Shown one piece after another: positions 23,857 through 36,900 of a stretch of 64,000 nucleotides of DNA. Each line of letters starts with the position of its first letter. Positions within the stretch are counted from its first letter, which is position 1. The DNA lies in the NCBI GenBank assembly GCA_033060915.1, contig CM065388.1:24827001-24891000 (forward strand). Direction: 5' to 3'. The notes under the pieces are model-generated. The model was not told the DNA's origin, made no database searches, and saw only the letters and a list, made by a program, of their open reading frames with translations. The stretch comes from Euryodendron excelsum. Lineage: Eukaryota; Streptophyta; Magnoliopsida; Ericales; Pentaphylacaceae. A program made the translations under genes and the position numbers.

Positions 23857-26800
23857 TGTTAGTACCCTCGTGCAATACTCAATCCTATCCAGCCTGGCAC
23901 GTCTTCCATAAGACGATAAGTCTATTCAAATTCGAAGTCCAATCCAATTGTCCCGTCATTCAAGAAAGTTGATCCCTCTTGATAGTATGATGATTTAATC
24001 TAGTAGTCACCGAGAAAGATTATTCCCCAGATTGGTAAAGCCTCATTCACACTCATCTCTGAAAAGTACCTAAGTTCTCGAGATAAAAGAGCATTTTACT
24101 TCTGATGTCTGCTAGCCCACTAATGTAGAATGTTCGTTAGTCCGGCACGTTCCTTGAGAAAGCACAAACCCCTCAAGTACAGAAGACCGTCCAAGTCCGC
24201 TACGACCTTTGAAAAAGTTTATCCCTCAAGGTGGTAAGACCCTTTCAAACCTGTCCACCAAGAAAGTACCAATTCCTCGAACAAAAGTTCAAACCAGATA
24301 TAAACCAGTCAACACCGATGCTTGCTAGCCCATCCCGGTGAAAAATGATCACTTTGCACCAAGCGGGGTCGGCACATTCTTCGAGAAAGTAACAAGTCCT
24401 CAGAACAGTAAGATCTCCTTCTAATGCCACCCCTAGACAGTCCGGCATGTTCAGTGCCATCCAGTCAACCCTGGTATTTTCTCGGAGTTCCCCGATCAAA
24501 ATAAGCATTTTTCCTTTAGGCATTCAAACGTCCTAGGAAACCATACCGACTCTGGGTATCAAACCAACAACACTCCAGTCAACTTTGGTCAACTTAGTCA
24601 ACCTTGGGCAACTCCAATCTACTTTGGTCGGCCCAATCAACTCTGCTCAACCCAGTCAACCTTGGGTAACTCCTGTCAACTCTAGTCAACCCTAGTCAAC
24701 CTTGGTTAACCCTAGTTAACCCTAGCAACCCTAGTCAACCCTGGTCAACCCCAGTCAACTTTGGTTAACCCAATTAACCACGATCCAGTCACTTTCTTTA
24801 ACCACACCAGCTCTAGGAATCAAACTGGCAACCTCCAGGGCACTTTTCAGAGTATTCCTTTCCATTTTTGGCCAAGCCCCACTGTCTAGTACTTTTCTTT
24901 TTGAACCAGAACCTCCTTGCTTTACTTCGAGGGAAGCATGACCATTTTTTAGCCATGAGCCACTTCTAGAGGCGCACACCAACCCCCCAGGCTATCAAAA
25001 GTGGTTATAAATCGACCAACATCAAACAAGACCCATATTTGGCCTTTGTTAAAACCATCATTAATGACCTTGTGCCACTCTTAGTGGCGCACGACCAATC
25101 TCAAAGCGTGCGCCACTTAACCCCTCCTTTTTTACACTAAATATACAAACTTCCCTCCTCCTTGTTTTGGGTCAAACAATTTATCTAAAAACTCTCGCTC
25201 TCTATTCCAGATAGCTCTCGAAGCCTTCTCTCTCTCTCTCTCGAAGTTCTGCCGGGCGAGCCCTAACCCGAGGCTTCGAAGCCTTAGCCTCTGAGCTCCA
25301 CCGAACATATGCCTTGCTGCCCAGAAGCTCCCGAAGTCTTCCCAAGTTCAAGGCCCTAGCCTCCATCCAAGAAAGAAGAAACGAGACAAGGTAATCTCTA
25401 GTTTACCTTTTCATACTCCCTGACTTTCTCTTCTCCCTCCAAACCCACTTGGGTTCTTTTCTTTTTTAATCCCCTATCTCTAAACCCCCCTTTCTTGCAT
25501 ATTTGGAACAAGAAGATGTTAAGTCTATGTCTAGAGTGAACAAGAGGAGATTACCAATCGGGACTCTCTTCTTGACCCACACTTACTTCACAATATGGCC
25601 TTGGGGCCCTCTTGCAATGCGGTGATACTTAGCCTTGTATGTTTCATGCCGTTATTATCGTTGGTATGCATTTGCGTTCTTGCCATCTTTTTATCTGTTA
25701 AAATTATTTTCAAAGTTATTTTCTCAAAACCACCATTTTAGGTTGATCCTAACCCTCTCATGGTTAAGGTTTTCCTAGAAAAGTGTGACATTTTAAATGG
25801 CTCCCGTTAGCCTATATTATTTTCTTTTCAAAAACATAATCTGAGAATGATCTTAGTCTTTCCATGATTAGAGTTGTTTTGAGAAATGTGTGACATTCAA
25901 AAGGACTCAAAAGGTCTACATTTTTTGCTTCCTGCCTTTATTGTTTTCAAAGTCATAAGCCTAAAGTGATTCTAGCCTTTCAATAGCTAGAATGGCTTTA
26001 GGCAAAGTGTGATATTTATTTGGATGTCTAAAATCTAAGTTAGGGCTTCGGGCCCTAAAGCATGTTTTCAAAAGACACGATTTTTGAACAATTTACAAAA
26101 CTCTCATTTGTCAAACCCTACAAGCCCAGTCCTAGGAAAATCCTATTTTTGCCAATTTGGAAACTTTCCTTTTCCATACCAAAATCATACCTTTTTTAAA
26201 ACCTCCAAGTCATCAATTTCCAAATCAATCCAACATTTCCTTTTCAAATTTTCCTTTTAAAATCAATCAAATTCAAACCTTCCATTTCAAATATCTCAAA
26301 TCATTCATTTTTCAAACCTTCCAAATTTAAACCCTAACTCAACTCCTCCCATTTTGGAAACAGGCCAAACTTCCCTTTTTCTAGCAAATCAAATCTTTTT
26401 CAAAAAACAAACAAATCTTTTCCAAAAACAAAATAAAATCTTCTCAAATCAAATCAAACCTTTTCAAATCACATCTCAATCTTTCCGAATCCAATCTTCC
26501 TAAAAGGAAACATTTCAAGAATCAAATCTTTCTCAAAAGGAAACATTTCAAAAATCAAATCTTCCTAGAAAAGGAAACATTTTTCAAAATCCAATCTTTC
26601 TAAAAAGAAAATCTTTCAAAGTCAAACCTTTCTGAAAAGGAAACACTTCAAAGATCAAATCTTCTTGAAAAGGTAACATTTTCTAAATCCAATCTTCCTG
26701 AAAAGGAAATCTTTCAAAGTCAAACTTTCTTTAAAAGGAAATATTTTCAAACTTAAACTTAAACTTTCTTGAAAGGAAACTTTCTAAAAATGAAAAATTC

Positions 26801-27504
26801 CTAGAAATAGAAACCCATTTCGAAATTCTAACTCTTTCGTATTCTTGTGCAAACTACAGCTGACCAAACCCTCTTTAAGGAGGTACGTAGGTAACCCTTC
26901 AGGGGGTGCGGTCACAACCCTTTTCAAACTTCCAATTCTATAACCACTTTCATACTTAATTCCATCTTTTAAACTCTTTTCAAACTTTGTTTTCAAAAGT
27001 TTTCTAAGTGGATAGCATTAAACATAGGTAACCGGTGAGTCATAATAGGTGAGTAAAAGGTGAATAAACATATAGGTACCGTAAGGGCGGAGTAGGGTGA
27101 TACTCTTAGGACATCTTTATTACACGTAACCAACTCCCGAACTTAAGGTTTTCTGTTTCAAAGACCAAATTGGAGTCAATTTTCAAAAGGGTTTTCCAAC
27201 ACTTTTAGGGTTGTCAAACAACCCTACCTTCTAAAACCCTTTAATGAGGACATTTTTCAAAAAATACTTTCTAAAACCTAAGTTTAACCTTCGGATTTTA
27301 CTTAATGAGATGACCTAGCACATCTTTAACTATGTTAGGTAGCGACTCCAACGACCTTTTCAAAAAGCCCTAATCAATTCCATTTCAAAATTTCAAAACC
27401 CCAATGCATTTGTCCTTCCAGGAGAACGAGTTCTAATAAGAGAGCACCGTGCTTGTTCCCGGGCCAAGAGGGCTTGGTCTGGCGTCCAAAAGCAATACGC
27501 GACA
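23857..27504 (+). mobile_element. 3' LTR 'F' of element 1
   Basis: 3,648 bp from TGTTAGTACCCTCG to AATACGCGACA. It is a diverged, shorter LTR subfamily sharing the general plan: hairpins such as CGTCTTCCATAAGACG near the start, GCGCAC/CCACT palindromes (about 24958-25110), an A/T-rich promoter (CTAAATATAC near 25136), a possible donor CAAG|GTAATC (25390/25391), a low-complexity U5 and the 'GGGCGGAGTAGGGTGAT' block. The flank on its right is AGTGT, inside LTR K. Confidence 0.88.
24560..24780 (+). repeat. Degenerate GTCAACCCTAG repeat in LTR F
   Basis: About 20 imperfect copies of an 8-12 bp word (GTCAACC(C/T)T(A/G)G). Internal to the LTR, with no coding meaning. Confidence 0.7.
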
Positions 27505-29965
27505 AGTGTCTCATAGATGCTCTACCAGGGTTGACTTTTTCTTCAGTTCACTAATTAAAATGCACTATCAAACCACTTGAGAAATATGTCAATTAGGGAA
27601 TTCCCTAAAGCTTGTCCGGAAGACATCCCATTGGTACGGTTCAATTGAAGAGGTCTCTTTTCAGAGGCTACGATCATGTAGCACAAAAACTACCACTTTT
27701 GACAACCCTCAGAGCGTCTCATAGACACTCTAAAAAGTTTATTTTTATACACACTTCTTGCGAAAATATCTCCATCATTTGAAATCCTTTGAACCTCCTT
27801 AAGGGCTCCTAGTTCATGAGAAACAGCGGGGAAACATCGTGAGTGTGACCAATTTCCCTGACTCTTTTCTGAATTCCACAAATTTCGAGGTGAAGTCGGC
27901 ATAAGAGCTCCCGACAGTAGAGTGTGTCTACATGTGCCCAAAAAATTATCAGATCAGACAAAACTTACCTTACAACCCAAGTTGGGGTAGTACAAGGAGT
28001 GCCACATAGCATTCAATTAATAGCCCAATATAGGCGCATGTAGTGCATGTGCCTTGCCAAATTTTGGCTAAGTGCATATAACACATGCTCCAGCCCTAAC
28101 TTTTTTACCTATAAATACCAAGGCACCCCCCCAGTGTAATTCAGAGGGCAAAATAGTAGTGAGCTTATGCTAAAATCACCCCAAAACTCCGAAAACCCTA
28201 TACACTTCACCCTCTAAGCATCCAAGCTAGATTCAACCCCTCTCTAGCCTATACACTCCATCTTCCAACCCTTCAAAGTAAGATTCAAGCTAACTCTAGC
28301 CCACTTAAGTTCCATTGAAGGCTTTCTAAGCTCAAGTCAAGCCCACCATAGAAGCTTGAAGATGTGTTGAATACAAGGTAATATTTCCTTTTACATTTTG
28401 TCTTTCCCCACTCTCTCTTCGCCCTCTTGAATCTCACTTGAGCTTTTCTCTATTTTACACCTCATCTTCTACTCCCCTTTCTTGCTTGCTTGAACAAGAG
28501 GACCTTAAGTCCATGCCTAGGGGAAGCTTTAGGGAAGCCACCAGTTGGGGGTCCCCCTTTAGCCTACCTTATCATGGTATGGGCCGTAGGCCCCTTATAA
28601 TGTGTTGTGGCCATTTTAGCCTTGTATGATTTCATGACCCCCTTGCATATGGTTACCATGTTCATGTATTGCATGCTTGGATCTATTTTAATGCTTATCA
28701 CTATTTTCCAAAAACCCTAAGTATTTCTATTTCTATGTTTTTCTCAAACTCCATATTCAAGTGTTTTCCTAAAAACTGTTCTAAGATTTGGTTTCTTGAA
28801 GTTTAAGGTCAAACCCTAGATTTTTATGTCTTAGGAGGCCTCCCTTACACCCCTTGGCCTCCTTGTGCATCCTTATATTTCATTACTTTCAAGTTGCATT
28901 AAAATGATTTTCCAAACCTTCTACTATATTTGATTTTCAAAGTTTTGGCCCTTTTGAGTTTTATGGTTAAAATGGTCCCCATAAAGCCTCTCTTGAGTGG
29001 CTCCCCCACTATAATGACTATAGGAACCCTAAACCCACTAGAGTGGTTTTCTACATCTCCAAAAGTGATTTTCAACATAACCCTCCTCAAGAGAGGTTTT
29101 CAAAAATGCATTATATTTATTCTATACCAAAATGGTTTCTAAAACCACCATTTCCATTTTGATTTTCAAAAGATTTGGTTCTCTTAAGTTATAGATTATA
29201 ATGGTCCCCACATAGCTCTCTTTTGAGTGGCTCTCCTATTTTGACCATATGAACCCTACACTTGCTAGAAATTTTTTTTATGAAAATGATCTTTCAAAAT
29301 TCATGACTCCCTTGAGTTGTTTTTCTAAACATATGTTCATGTGAAATGGAAAAGTTTCCTTGCATAAAATCATGGTTTCCAATATTTGTTTTCAAAGTTC
29401 ATGTATAAAATCACTTCCCTAAACCTTTCCAAAACCACTAGGTTTAGACCCTAGTTCAAAACCACCTTTCAAAACCACTAGGTTCAAAACCCTAGTTCGA
29501 AACCACCTTTTAAGATCCTAGGTTAACTTGAGCCTTGTTGTCCAAACCTTAGGTTAACTCAACCCTAGTTGTCATTAACCCTAGGTTAACCTAACCAAAG
29601 TTAGTTAACCCTAGTTCATCAAACCCTAGGTTAACCTAACCCTAGTTAGTTAACCCTAGGTCACCTAACCCTAGTTACGTTAACAAAGGTTGCTTAAATT
29701 TTAAGACTCCAACTCAAAAGCCCTTTTCAAATGATCTTTCAATTCAAAAAATCATTTTCAAAACATGTTTTCAAAAACCTCCTATTCTCTTGAGTTTCCA
29801 AAAATCCTAATTCAAAAGTCCTCTTAAATATAACCATAACCCTTTCAAAAGCTCACAACCCTAAGGTGATCCTAACCTCGTCATGGTTCAGGTGTCCAAC
29901 TGAAAAGTGATATATCAAATACAACCTTTAAGGTTGTTCATATTAGGGTTCTAAGATCCCAAGTG
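27505..29965 (+). mobile_element. LTR 'K', internal part (H subfamily)
   Basis: Matches LTR H in the plus orientation: 'GTCTCATAGATGCTC', 'GGGTTGACTTTTTCTTC', 'TTAGGGAATTC', 'GGTACGGT', 'AAAGTGATATATCAA' and 'GTTCATATTAGGGTTC'. The first roughly 820 bp of this LTR lie left of element 1, outside the window. At 29965 the match stops inside U5 and another LTR begins. TATA box at 28110-28117, possible donor CAAG|GTAATA at 28377/28378. This is the oldest host layer on the left half of the window. Confidence 0.78.
28110..28117 (+). promoter_or_regulatory. TATA box of LTR K
   Basis: TATAAATA followed by CCAAGGCACC. Upstream are 'CGCATGTAGTGCATGTGCC' blocks, also present in LTR H. Confidence 0.6.
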
Positions 29966-31132
29966 TGTGAGACCCTAATCTCATAATTCCATAATTAGTT
30001 TAATTATATATTAGAATTCATTGAAATAGTTATTTAATTACATTTATTGTATGGTTAATTGGTATGTAAAATTATGTAGGCGCATGTGTGTGTGACATGT
30101 GTCATTTCATCATTGGTGAGTTAGTTGGTGGACTCTTTGGTAGGGAAGTTAGCTAGATTGACTAGAAGTTGGGAAAGAAAAGTTAGGTGAGGAGCTTGTT
30201 GAATCCTCATTATTCAATGGAGAAGAGATAGAGAGGGAGGAGAGGAAGAAGAGAGGAGAAAGGAGAGAAAGAAAAAAAAGGAAGAAGAGAGGAGAAAGGA
30301 GAGAAAGAAGAAGAGGAGAGAAGAGTATTCGAAGGGAATTCAAGGGAAAAAATTTGTGTCCAACTTATATTCATCAATTGAGGTAAAATTCATCATGTTC
30401 TTACTTGATCTATTTCATTTATATGATTTAATATATGCTAGTATGCTTGATGCCATGAGACGAGGTGGAGGAAGATGATGGAAGAGTGGGGTGGTTGGGG
30501 GTTTCAATGGTGGAAGCCCAAAGTCTTCATGTTTGTGACGAATTGGTTTAGGTAAATAACTTATTTGTGGCTGAATTTTTTAACACATTAAGTCAGAGTT
30601 ATGATGGTAATTTGGGCTTTGATTTCGCTAAAAAATATTGTAATTTCAAATTATAGTGAATTTTTTAAGCCGGACTATCTCTGTAAAATTCTGATGCTCA
30701 GATCTGTGATTCCTAGATTGACAGAATATTAGACCAAGTTGTAGTAGTAAAAAAAATTATAAAATTTTTACTCTATCTATTAGATATGTGGATGATAACA
30801 AGTACTAAATTTCAGATCATTTTGATGTTTTTTTACCTATGTTAGGAACTGCTCAAAGATAGACCATCTACAGACGAATTCTCACTTCTGTAGCACTACC
30901 CTATTTTATAAAATGTCAAATAAATACTTAGACTTGCTCCAAAAAGGTGAAATTTTGTCTTGATACTCTTTGAGATGTCTAGTTTGTATTCCTAAAGTTT
31001 TGAAATTTTTTGCTATAAGCACACAAAGTTGTGTACATGTTAGGAGGCCAGTGTCAGTTTTGGCAGATTAGAGGACTTAGTGAATTTTGATACTTTCAGT
31101 TATTGCATTACATTGAGAGTTTAATTGAGGTT
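29966..31132 (+). mobile_element. Unrelated LTR-like fragment 'L', possibly Tekay-type chromovirus
   Basis: Begins TGTGAGACCCTAATCTC inside LTR K, and its composition changes sharply. It has AT-rich U3-like sequence, a GA-rich stretch (30218-30332) with a repeated GAAGAAGAGAGGAGAAAGGAGAGAAAG-type block, then 'CAATTGAGGTAAAATTCATC' and long AT-rich sequence. This order resembles Tekay/Del chromovirus LTRs as I know them, but no coding domain supports it. The right part is cut at 31132 by LTR J. It could also be another LTR family or a different repeat. Confidence 0.4.
30218..30332 (+). repeat. GA-rich tract in fragment L
   Basis: Almost pure purine over about 115 bp, with an internal duplication of an about 29-bp GAAGAAGAGAGGAGAAAGG block. 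The antisense frame here gives a low-complexity Ser/Leu/Phe peptide that I do not regard as a gene. Confidence 0.8.
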
Positions 31133-33960
31133 TGTCACATCCAGATTTTTTGCACTCGAGGAATACACACACAAGCGGAAAAAATACTTTACTCTCTAGT
31201 TAGAACTCATCCTCCTAGAAAGATGAGTACGACTAGGTGCGAATTGAAAATTGATTTGATTAAGAGCTTTTGGAAAATATTTGGAGTCGCCACCTAACTT
31301 GATTATGGTGAGTTATGTCACCTAAAACTAAACACAAACCGAACATTATGCTTAGGGCTTTTGAAAAGGTTTTTAAAAATTTCCTCAAGAGAGGGTTTTT
31401 AAGAAAATAAGTTGTTTGGCAACCTTTAAAAAATATTTAAGCCCTTTTTAGAAAAATAACTCCGTTTGGTCTTTCGAAAACAGTGATCCTAAGTCCGAAG
31501 GTTGGTTACGTGTAGGGAAGATGCACTAAGTCATCACCCTACCTCGCCCTTGCAGTACCTACATATCTATTCACCCTAGATTCACCCATTAGAGTCTTCG
31601 ATTAATAAATGTCCAATACTATCAACTTTAGAAAAGAATTTTGAAAATATATTTGACATGATGCATGATAATGCAAGTGCAAAAAAAGATTTGATTTTGA
31701 AAATAGATTTGAAAAGGGAGATTTGACTTTGAAAATAGATTTGAGAAAAAGACTTGATTTGATTTTGAAATGGATTTGGAAAGATTGATTTGATTTGAAA
31801 TTGGAAAGAAAATTTTAGAAATAGAGATTTGAAAATAGATTTTTAGAATTATAAACTTGAAAATAGTTGTGGAATTGGAAACTTAAGAAGAGTTATGGAT
31901 TTGGAGATTTGAAAAGAGTTCTGACCGCACCCATGAGGGTTGCCTATGTATCCCTTTTGAGAAATCAGTTCAGCCGTAGTTCAGACAAGAGTTCGATAGA
32001 AAATAGAAGACTTGACTTGAAAAACGATTGGAGTCAGAATTTGGATTGGAAGATTAGGAAAGATTGGTTTTGGAAAATTTGGTTTCAGGAAACCTAGACT
32101 TAGAAACTTAAGAAAGACTTGAGGTTTAAGAAAAATTAGAGTTGACTTGGAAAGGTTTTAGAAAAGATTTAACTCGAATGTTGGAATTGGAAGATTAGGG
32201 AAAGATTGGATTTAGGAAAGGTTCGAATTAGGAAAGTTCTGTTTTAGGAAAGTTTTATTTTAGGAAAGGTTTTGAAATAGGAAAGGTTTTGTCTCAAGGA
32301 AGTTTCGAATTTAGGAAAGTCATGAATTAAGAATGTTTCACCTCAGGAGAGTTTTGAATTTAGAAATGTTTGAAATTTAGGAATGTCTACTTTTAAGAAA
32401 AATTTGATTTTGGAAAGGTTTTAAATGTGGAAAGTTAGGATTTAAGAAAGATCTAGATTTTGAATTTAAAAAGTTTCAACTTAAGAAGGTTTTGAATTTG
32501 GAAAGTTTAGAATTTTGGAAAGGTTTTGAATTTAGAAAGGTTTAACTCAAGAAAGTTTTGAATTTAGAAAGTTTTGAATTTTGGAAAGGTTTTGAATTTA
32601 GAAAGTTTTAACTTAAGAAGTTTCAAATTTGGAAAGTTTAGAATTTTGGAAAGGTTTTTTGAATTTAGAAAGTTTAGAATTTTAGAAAAATTCAAATTTG
32701 GAGTTTTAGAAATACTTAAAATTAGAAAAAAGGTTTGAGTTTAAGAAAGATTTGAAAATTTAGATTTGGAAAGTTGAAATTTGGAAAGGTGTGGAATTAA
32801 GAAATGTTGGAATTAGGAAAGATTTGAAAGCTTAAATTTTAAAGAAAGGTTTAAAAGTTTAAGTTTTGAAAACTTAAGGTTTAGGAAAGTATGATATTAG
32901 GAAGTATTTGAATTAGGAAAGGTTTGCATTAGGAAAATTGGGATTCCTATTTCCTAAAGCAAAAGATTGGATTTTGTTTCTAAAAAGAGATGATTTCATT
33001 TCATTTAAAAAAATGGAGGATTGGATCTAGTTTTCCAAATAGGGAGATTGCATTTGGTTTTGAATTGGGAAGTGCAGTTTTAAAGATCCTAGATTTGGAA
33101 GTCTATAATTTAATGTGGAAAATAGGTTTTTCGAAATTTATAATTTTGATGTAAAAAAAGGAAAGGTTTTGGAAACCTAGGTTTTAAGGCAAGATTGAAA
33201 ATCATGTTTTAAGAAAGAAAATTAGAACTTCCTAATCATTGGCTCTAGGGCTTGACTTGGGCTCTATGGAAAGAGTTTTAAGAAAATAAAACTTTTTGGA
33301 AAGAAAATTTTTTGGAAGAGATCCTAGCAAAGAAATTTTGGAAAGTAAACTTGAAAAGAGTTTTAGAAAGGAGATTTTGGAAAGTAAACTTTGAGAGAGT
33401 TTTTGAAAAGAGAGGTTTTGAAAAGAAAGTTTTTTAGGAAAGGGACCTTTTGGAAAGAATTTTGGGGAGGAAACTTAGAGAGTGTTTTTTAGAAAGTGAC
33501 TTTTTAAAAGAACTTTTTGGAAAGGAGTTTCAAAAGGAGTCTTGGAACATAGATTTTTTAAGGGAGATTTTAGAAAGCAATTTCTAGAAAGCAACTTTGA
33601 AAATGAGATTGGAGAGAGTTTTTAGAAAGTGTATTGGAAAAGAGATTTTAGGAAAAGAAATTTTTAGAAAGCGAGTTTAAAAAAGAGACTTTGAAGAAGA
33701 TATGGACCACGTAAATCACTTTAAATGTAGCACTTTCTTAAAGCAACCATAGCTATGGAAAGGTAGAATCACCTTAAGATTGTGATTTTGAAAATAAATT
33801 TTGAAGAGAAATTTAATACAAGTTTTGAAAACAGTTTTAATGCAAGTTTTGAAAATGACTTTTGAAAACAATTTTGTATGGATGTATGATATGCACAATG
33901 CAAGTTGGGGTTGTGAACATATAAGATTAAAAGTTTCGCCACATAATCAAGGGGGCCGAA
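31133..33960 (-). mobile_element. LTR 'J', 3' portion, interrupted by element C
   Basis: On the minus strand the LTR ends CTGGATGTGACA at 31133. It follows LTR D over its first 2.85 kb, to 'AATCAAGGGGGCCGAA', where element C begins. D and I read GGGGGCCGGACCCACG there. No PBS lies to the left, so J is a 3' or solo LTR. The rest lies beyond element C, right of the window. Confidence 0.87.
33956..33960. repeat. Left target duplication of element C (CCGAA)
   Basis: The uninterrupted LTRs read CCGGA here. The right copy lies outside the window. Confidence 0.55.
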
Positions 33961-36900
33961 TGTAAGCACCCCATTTTTGACCGCTCGGCAGTTTATAGTC
34001 CGTCCAAACTTGTATTCAAGTCAATGTGGATATATCCTGAGTCAAATTAACTTTCCAAGTCTAATCACGTCTATACATCGCTTTGCGGGCCCACCAGACC
34101 CACATCGAAACAAAATGACTAAAATGCCCTTGTGGACGTTGTTCGATCTATTCCCATAGGCGCGTCTTTCCAAAGACGGTAAGTCCCTTTCCAATTCCAA
34201 ATTAGGCACGTATTTCCAAAGACAGTAAGTCCCCTTCCTATTCCAAATCAAGCACGTCTTTCTGAAGACGGTAAGTCCCCTTTCCATATTCCAATAGGCG
34301 CGTCTTTCCGAAGATGGTAAGTCTCCTTTTTCCAACCCCTTTTTCTAATTCCAATTCTATTCCCTCTCTCGAGAAAGCTAATTCTTCGAGACGGTAAGCC
34401 TATCCTATCTAGCACGTTTTCCAAAGACAATTTATTCAGAACAGTAAGTCTCCTTTAAACCTGTCGACCGAGACGAGACTCCAAATCCCCTAGATGGTAG
34501 AACGGTCCACCTTTCGCGCCAGCTAGCCCGCCAATGCAGAAATGTCTGTTTCGGCATGCCTTCTGAGAAAGTTGATTTCTCATGTGCTAAGTCCCTTTAG
34601 CAGCTTCCCGAGATCAGGCAGTCTCGAGAATGATTGCGAACCATCAAAGTAGTGAAAGTACTCGTAAACATCGAAACCGTTAGAGTAGCGAAAATAATCA
34701 CAAGCAGGTCGATATAGGAAATTGCCAACAAACCCCTATGTCATGAGACCGCCGTCAAAGTTGTGAAAGCACTCAAAACCTAGGTCAACACCAATGCCTA
34801 CTAGTCCACTTCGGTGAAAAATGACCAAACTGCCCTTAGGGCCATTTTCCAGCACATTTCTTGAGAACACAATTGTGTCCTCAGAATGGTAAGTCCACCC
34901 CTTCCAAGATCATCTTAGAGACGATCTGGCATGATTAGGTGACTTCTAGTCAATTTTGGGCCAGTTCCGAGACTTTCCGGTTCAGATGATCATTTTGCCC
35001 CTAAGCATCCGAACGCCCCGGGGTTCACACCGGCTCTGGGTATCAAACCGGTAATCTCCCAAGAATGCTTCTTATAGTGTTCTCAACCTTCTATTATCTT
35101 TCCAGATCATTCTGAGTTAGTTCCAGTAAACCCGGTGTAAAATAACCGTTTTGCCCCTGGTGGGCCGGTCGCCTTTTTTGACCACACTGGCTTTGGGTAT
35201 CAAGCCAGTAGCCTTTGGGAACATTCTAAATAATGTTTCAAAATCTTGAGTCCTCTTACGGGACATTTTGAGTCCGTCCCAATAGCTTTCCGATCCAGTT
35301 GATCGTTTTGCCCCTAATGGCCCGGTCAACCCTTCCGACAAATCTTGTCATTCGTCTTCAAGTCCATTACCTCCGGGATTCTATTCTATAGGTTCCTACT
35401 CTTTTCCGGCCGTCTGGGCCCTTCCCAGTCCCTTAAGTCCTTACTAGGCCTTCCGGAGTCACTCCTAGTGAAGCCAGGCTAAAAATTGCATGGTAGTCAC
35501 TAGTACAGGTGCCAAAATATTCTCAAGATACATTACTTGCCGACCTTAAAACTTTCCTAACTGGCTGGCACCATTAGTAGTGCCGCCAAGCCAATTTTTG
35601 GCCTGGCACCACTCCTAGTGGTGCCAGAAGCATTTTTGGCCCGGTGCCACTACAACAAGCACCAGGTCATTCCCTTGTCTATAAATACAGAGCCTCCTCC
35701 AGCGTGAAAGAGGTCTGCAAACTCAGACTAAAAACCCTACTTTTCGATATACAAAGCTTGTAGCCTTTCTAAACCTTAGTCTCCTTAGGTTTTCCAAACC
35801 CTAGCCTCCTATACACTTCTATACACTCATACACTAGCCTCCAAAGCCTCCTTTGAAGACTTGAAGTGCTGCAATCTGAAGCTTTGAAGATTGAAGACAA
35901 ACTCTTGAAGATTGAAGTGAAGACCGAAGCAAGACAAGGAAAGCAAAGCGTGCAAAGCTAAGCAAAATAAAGAAGACACAAGGTAGGCTTCTTATTTACG
36001 TTTACGTATCTTCCCCCCTCTCTTCTCTCTCCTAACCCACTTGGGTTTTCTTCTATTTTAATCCCCCATCTTCTCCCCCCCCCCCCTTTTCTTTGCATGC
36101 TTAAAACAATGGACTTCTCGGTACATCTGTAAGATTAGGCTATTGAAGAGTCACCGTGTCGGGGGCTTTCTTTTACTCTAATCGGAGACCACGTGGGTTC
36201 GGCCCCCTTGATTATGTGATGAAGCCTTTAACCTTGTATGTTCACGACTCTCTTTGTATTGTGCATATTATGATCTTGCATTCTTTCAAAATTCGTTTTC
36301 AAACTCGTTTTCAAAGCTTGCATTAACATCGTTTTCAAAATTGCATCAAAATCTTCTTTTTCAAAACCACAATCCTAAGATGGTTCTAGCCTTTTCATGG
36401 CTAGGGTTGCTTTGGGAAAGTGTTACATTTAAAGTGACCAATATGGTCCATATTTCAAAACATTGTTGTTTTCAAAACTACTATCTTAAAGTGGTTCTAA
36501 CCTTTTTATGGTTAGAATCGCTTTAGGAAAGTGAGATATTTTGTATAATTTCTAAAAACTCTCTTTTCAAATCTCTCCTTCAAACAATCTTTCTTTCAAC
36601 ATACTTTCTAAAAAATCTCTTTAATCTCCTTTTTTAAGTTCCTTTCCAAAATTATTTTTTAAAAACTCCCTTCAAAAATCTATTTTTCAAAACTTCCTTT
36701 TGAACTCCTTCCGAAAACACTCTCTTCAAGATTCCTTTCCTAAAAACACTCCCTAGGTTTCCTTCTTAGAAAACTCTTTTCAATCTCCTTTCCAAAATTG
36801 TTTTTCAAAAACTCCTTTCCAATAATCTCTTACCAAAAACATCTTTCCTAAGAGTTCCTTTCCAAAAATGCTTTCCTCAAAGTTCACTCTCCAAAGACGC

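Larger units (their letters stand above)
7258..27504 (+). mobile_element. Element 1: non-autonomous Tat/Ogre-type element (5' end missing)
   Basis: Plus-strand element in two pieces, 7258-9063 and 19246-27504, separated by the nested LTRs B and A. Order: leader with splice acceptor, collapsed gag, spacer without pol, antisense PMD gene, polypurine tract, 3' LTR (23857-27504). Its 5' LTR and early leader are missing because element H lies to the left. Continuity across the nested LTRs is supported by element D. D has two copies of a 'CCTACATTATGGTCC' block in its spacer; in element 1 the first (about 8989) lies just before the break and the second (about 19380) just after it, with matching surroundings. 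The right target duplication copy would be AGTGT (27505-27509). Confidence 0.82.
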
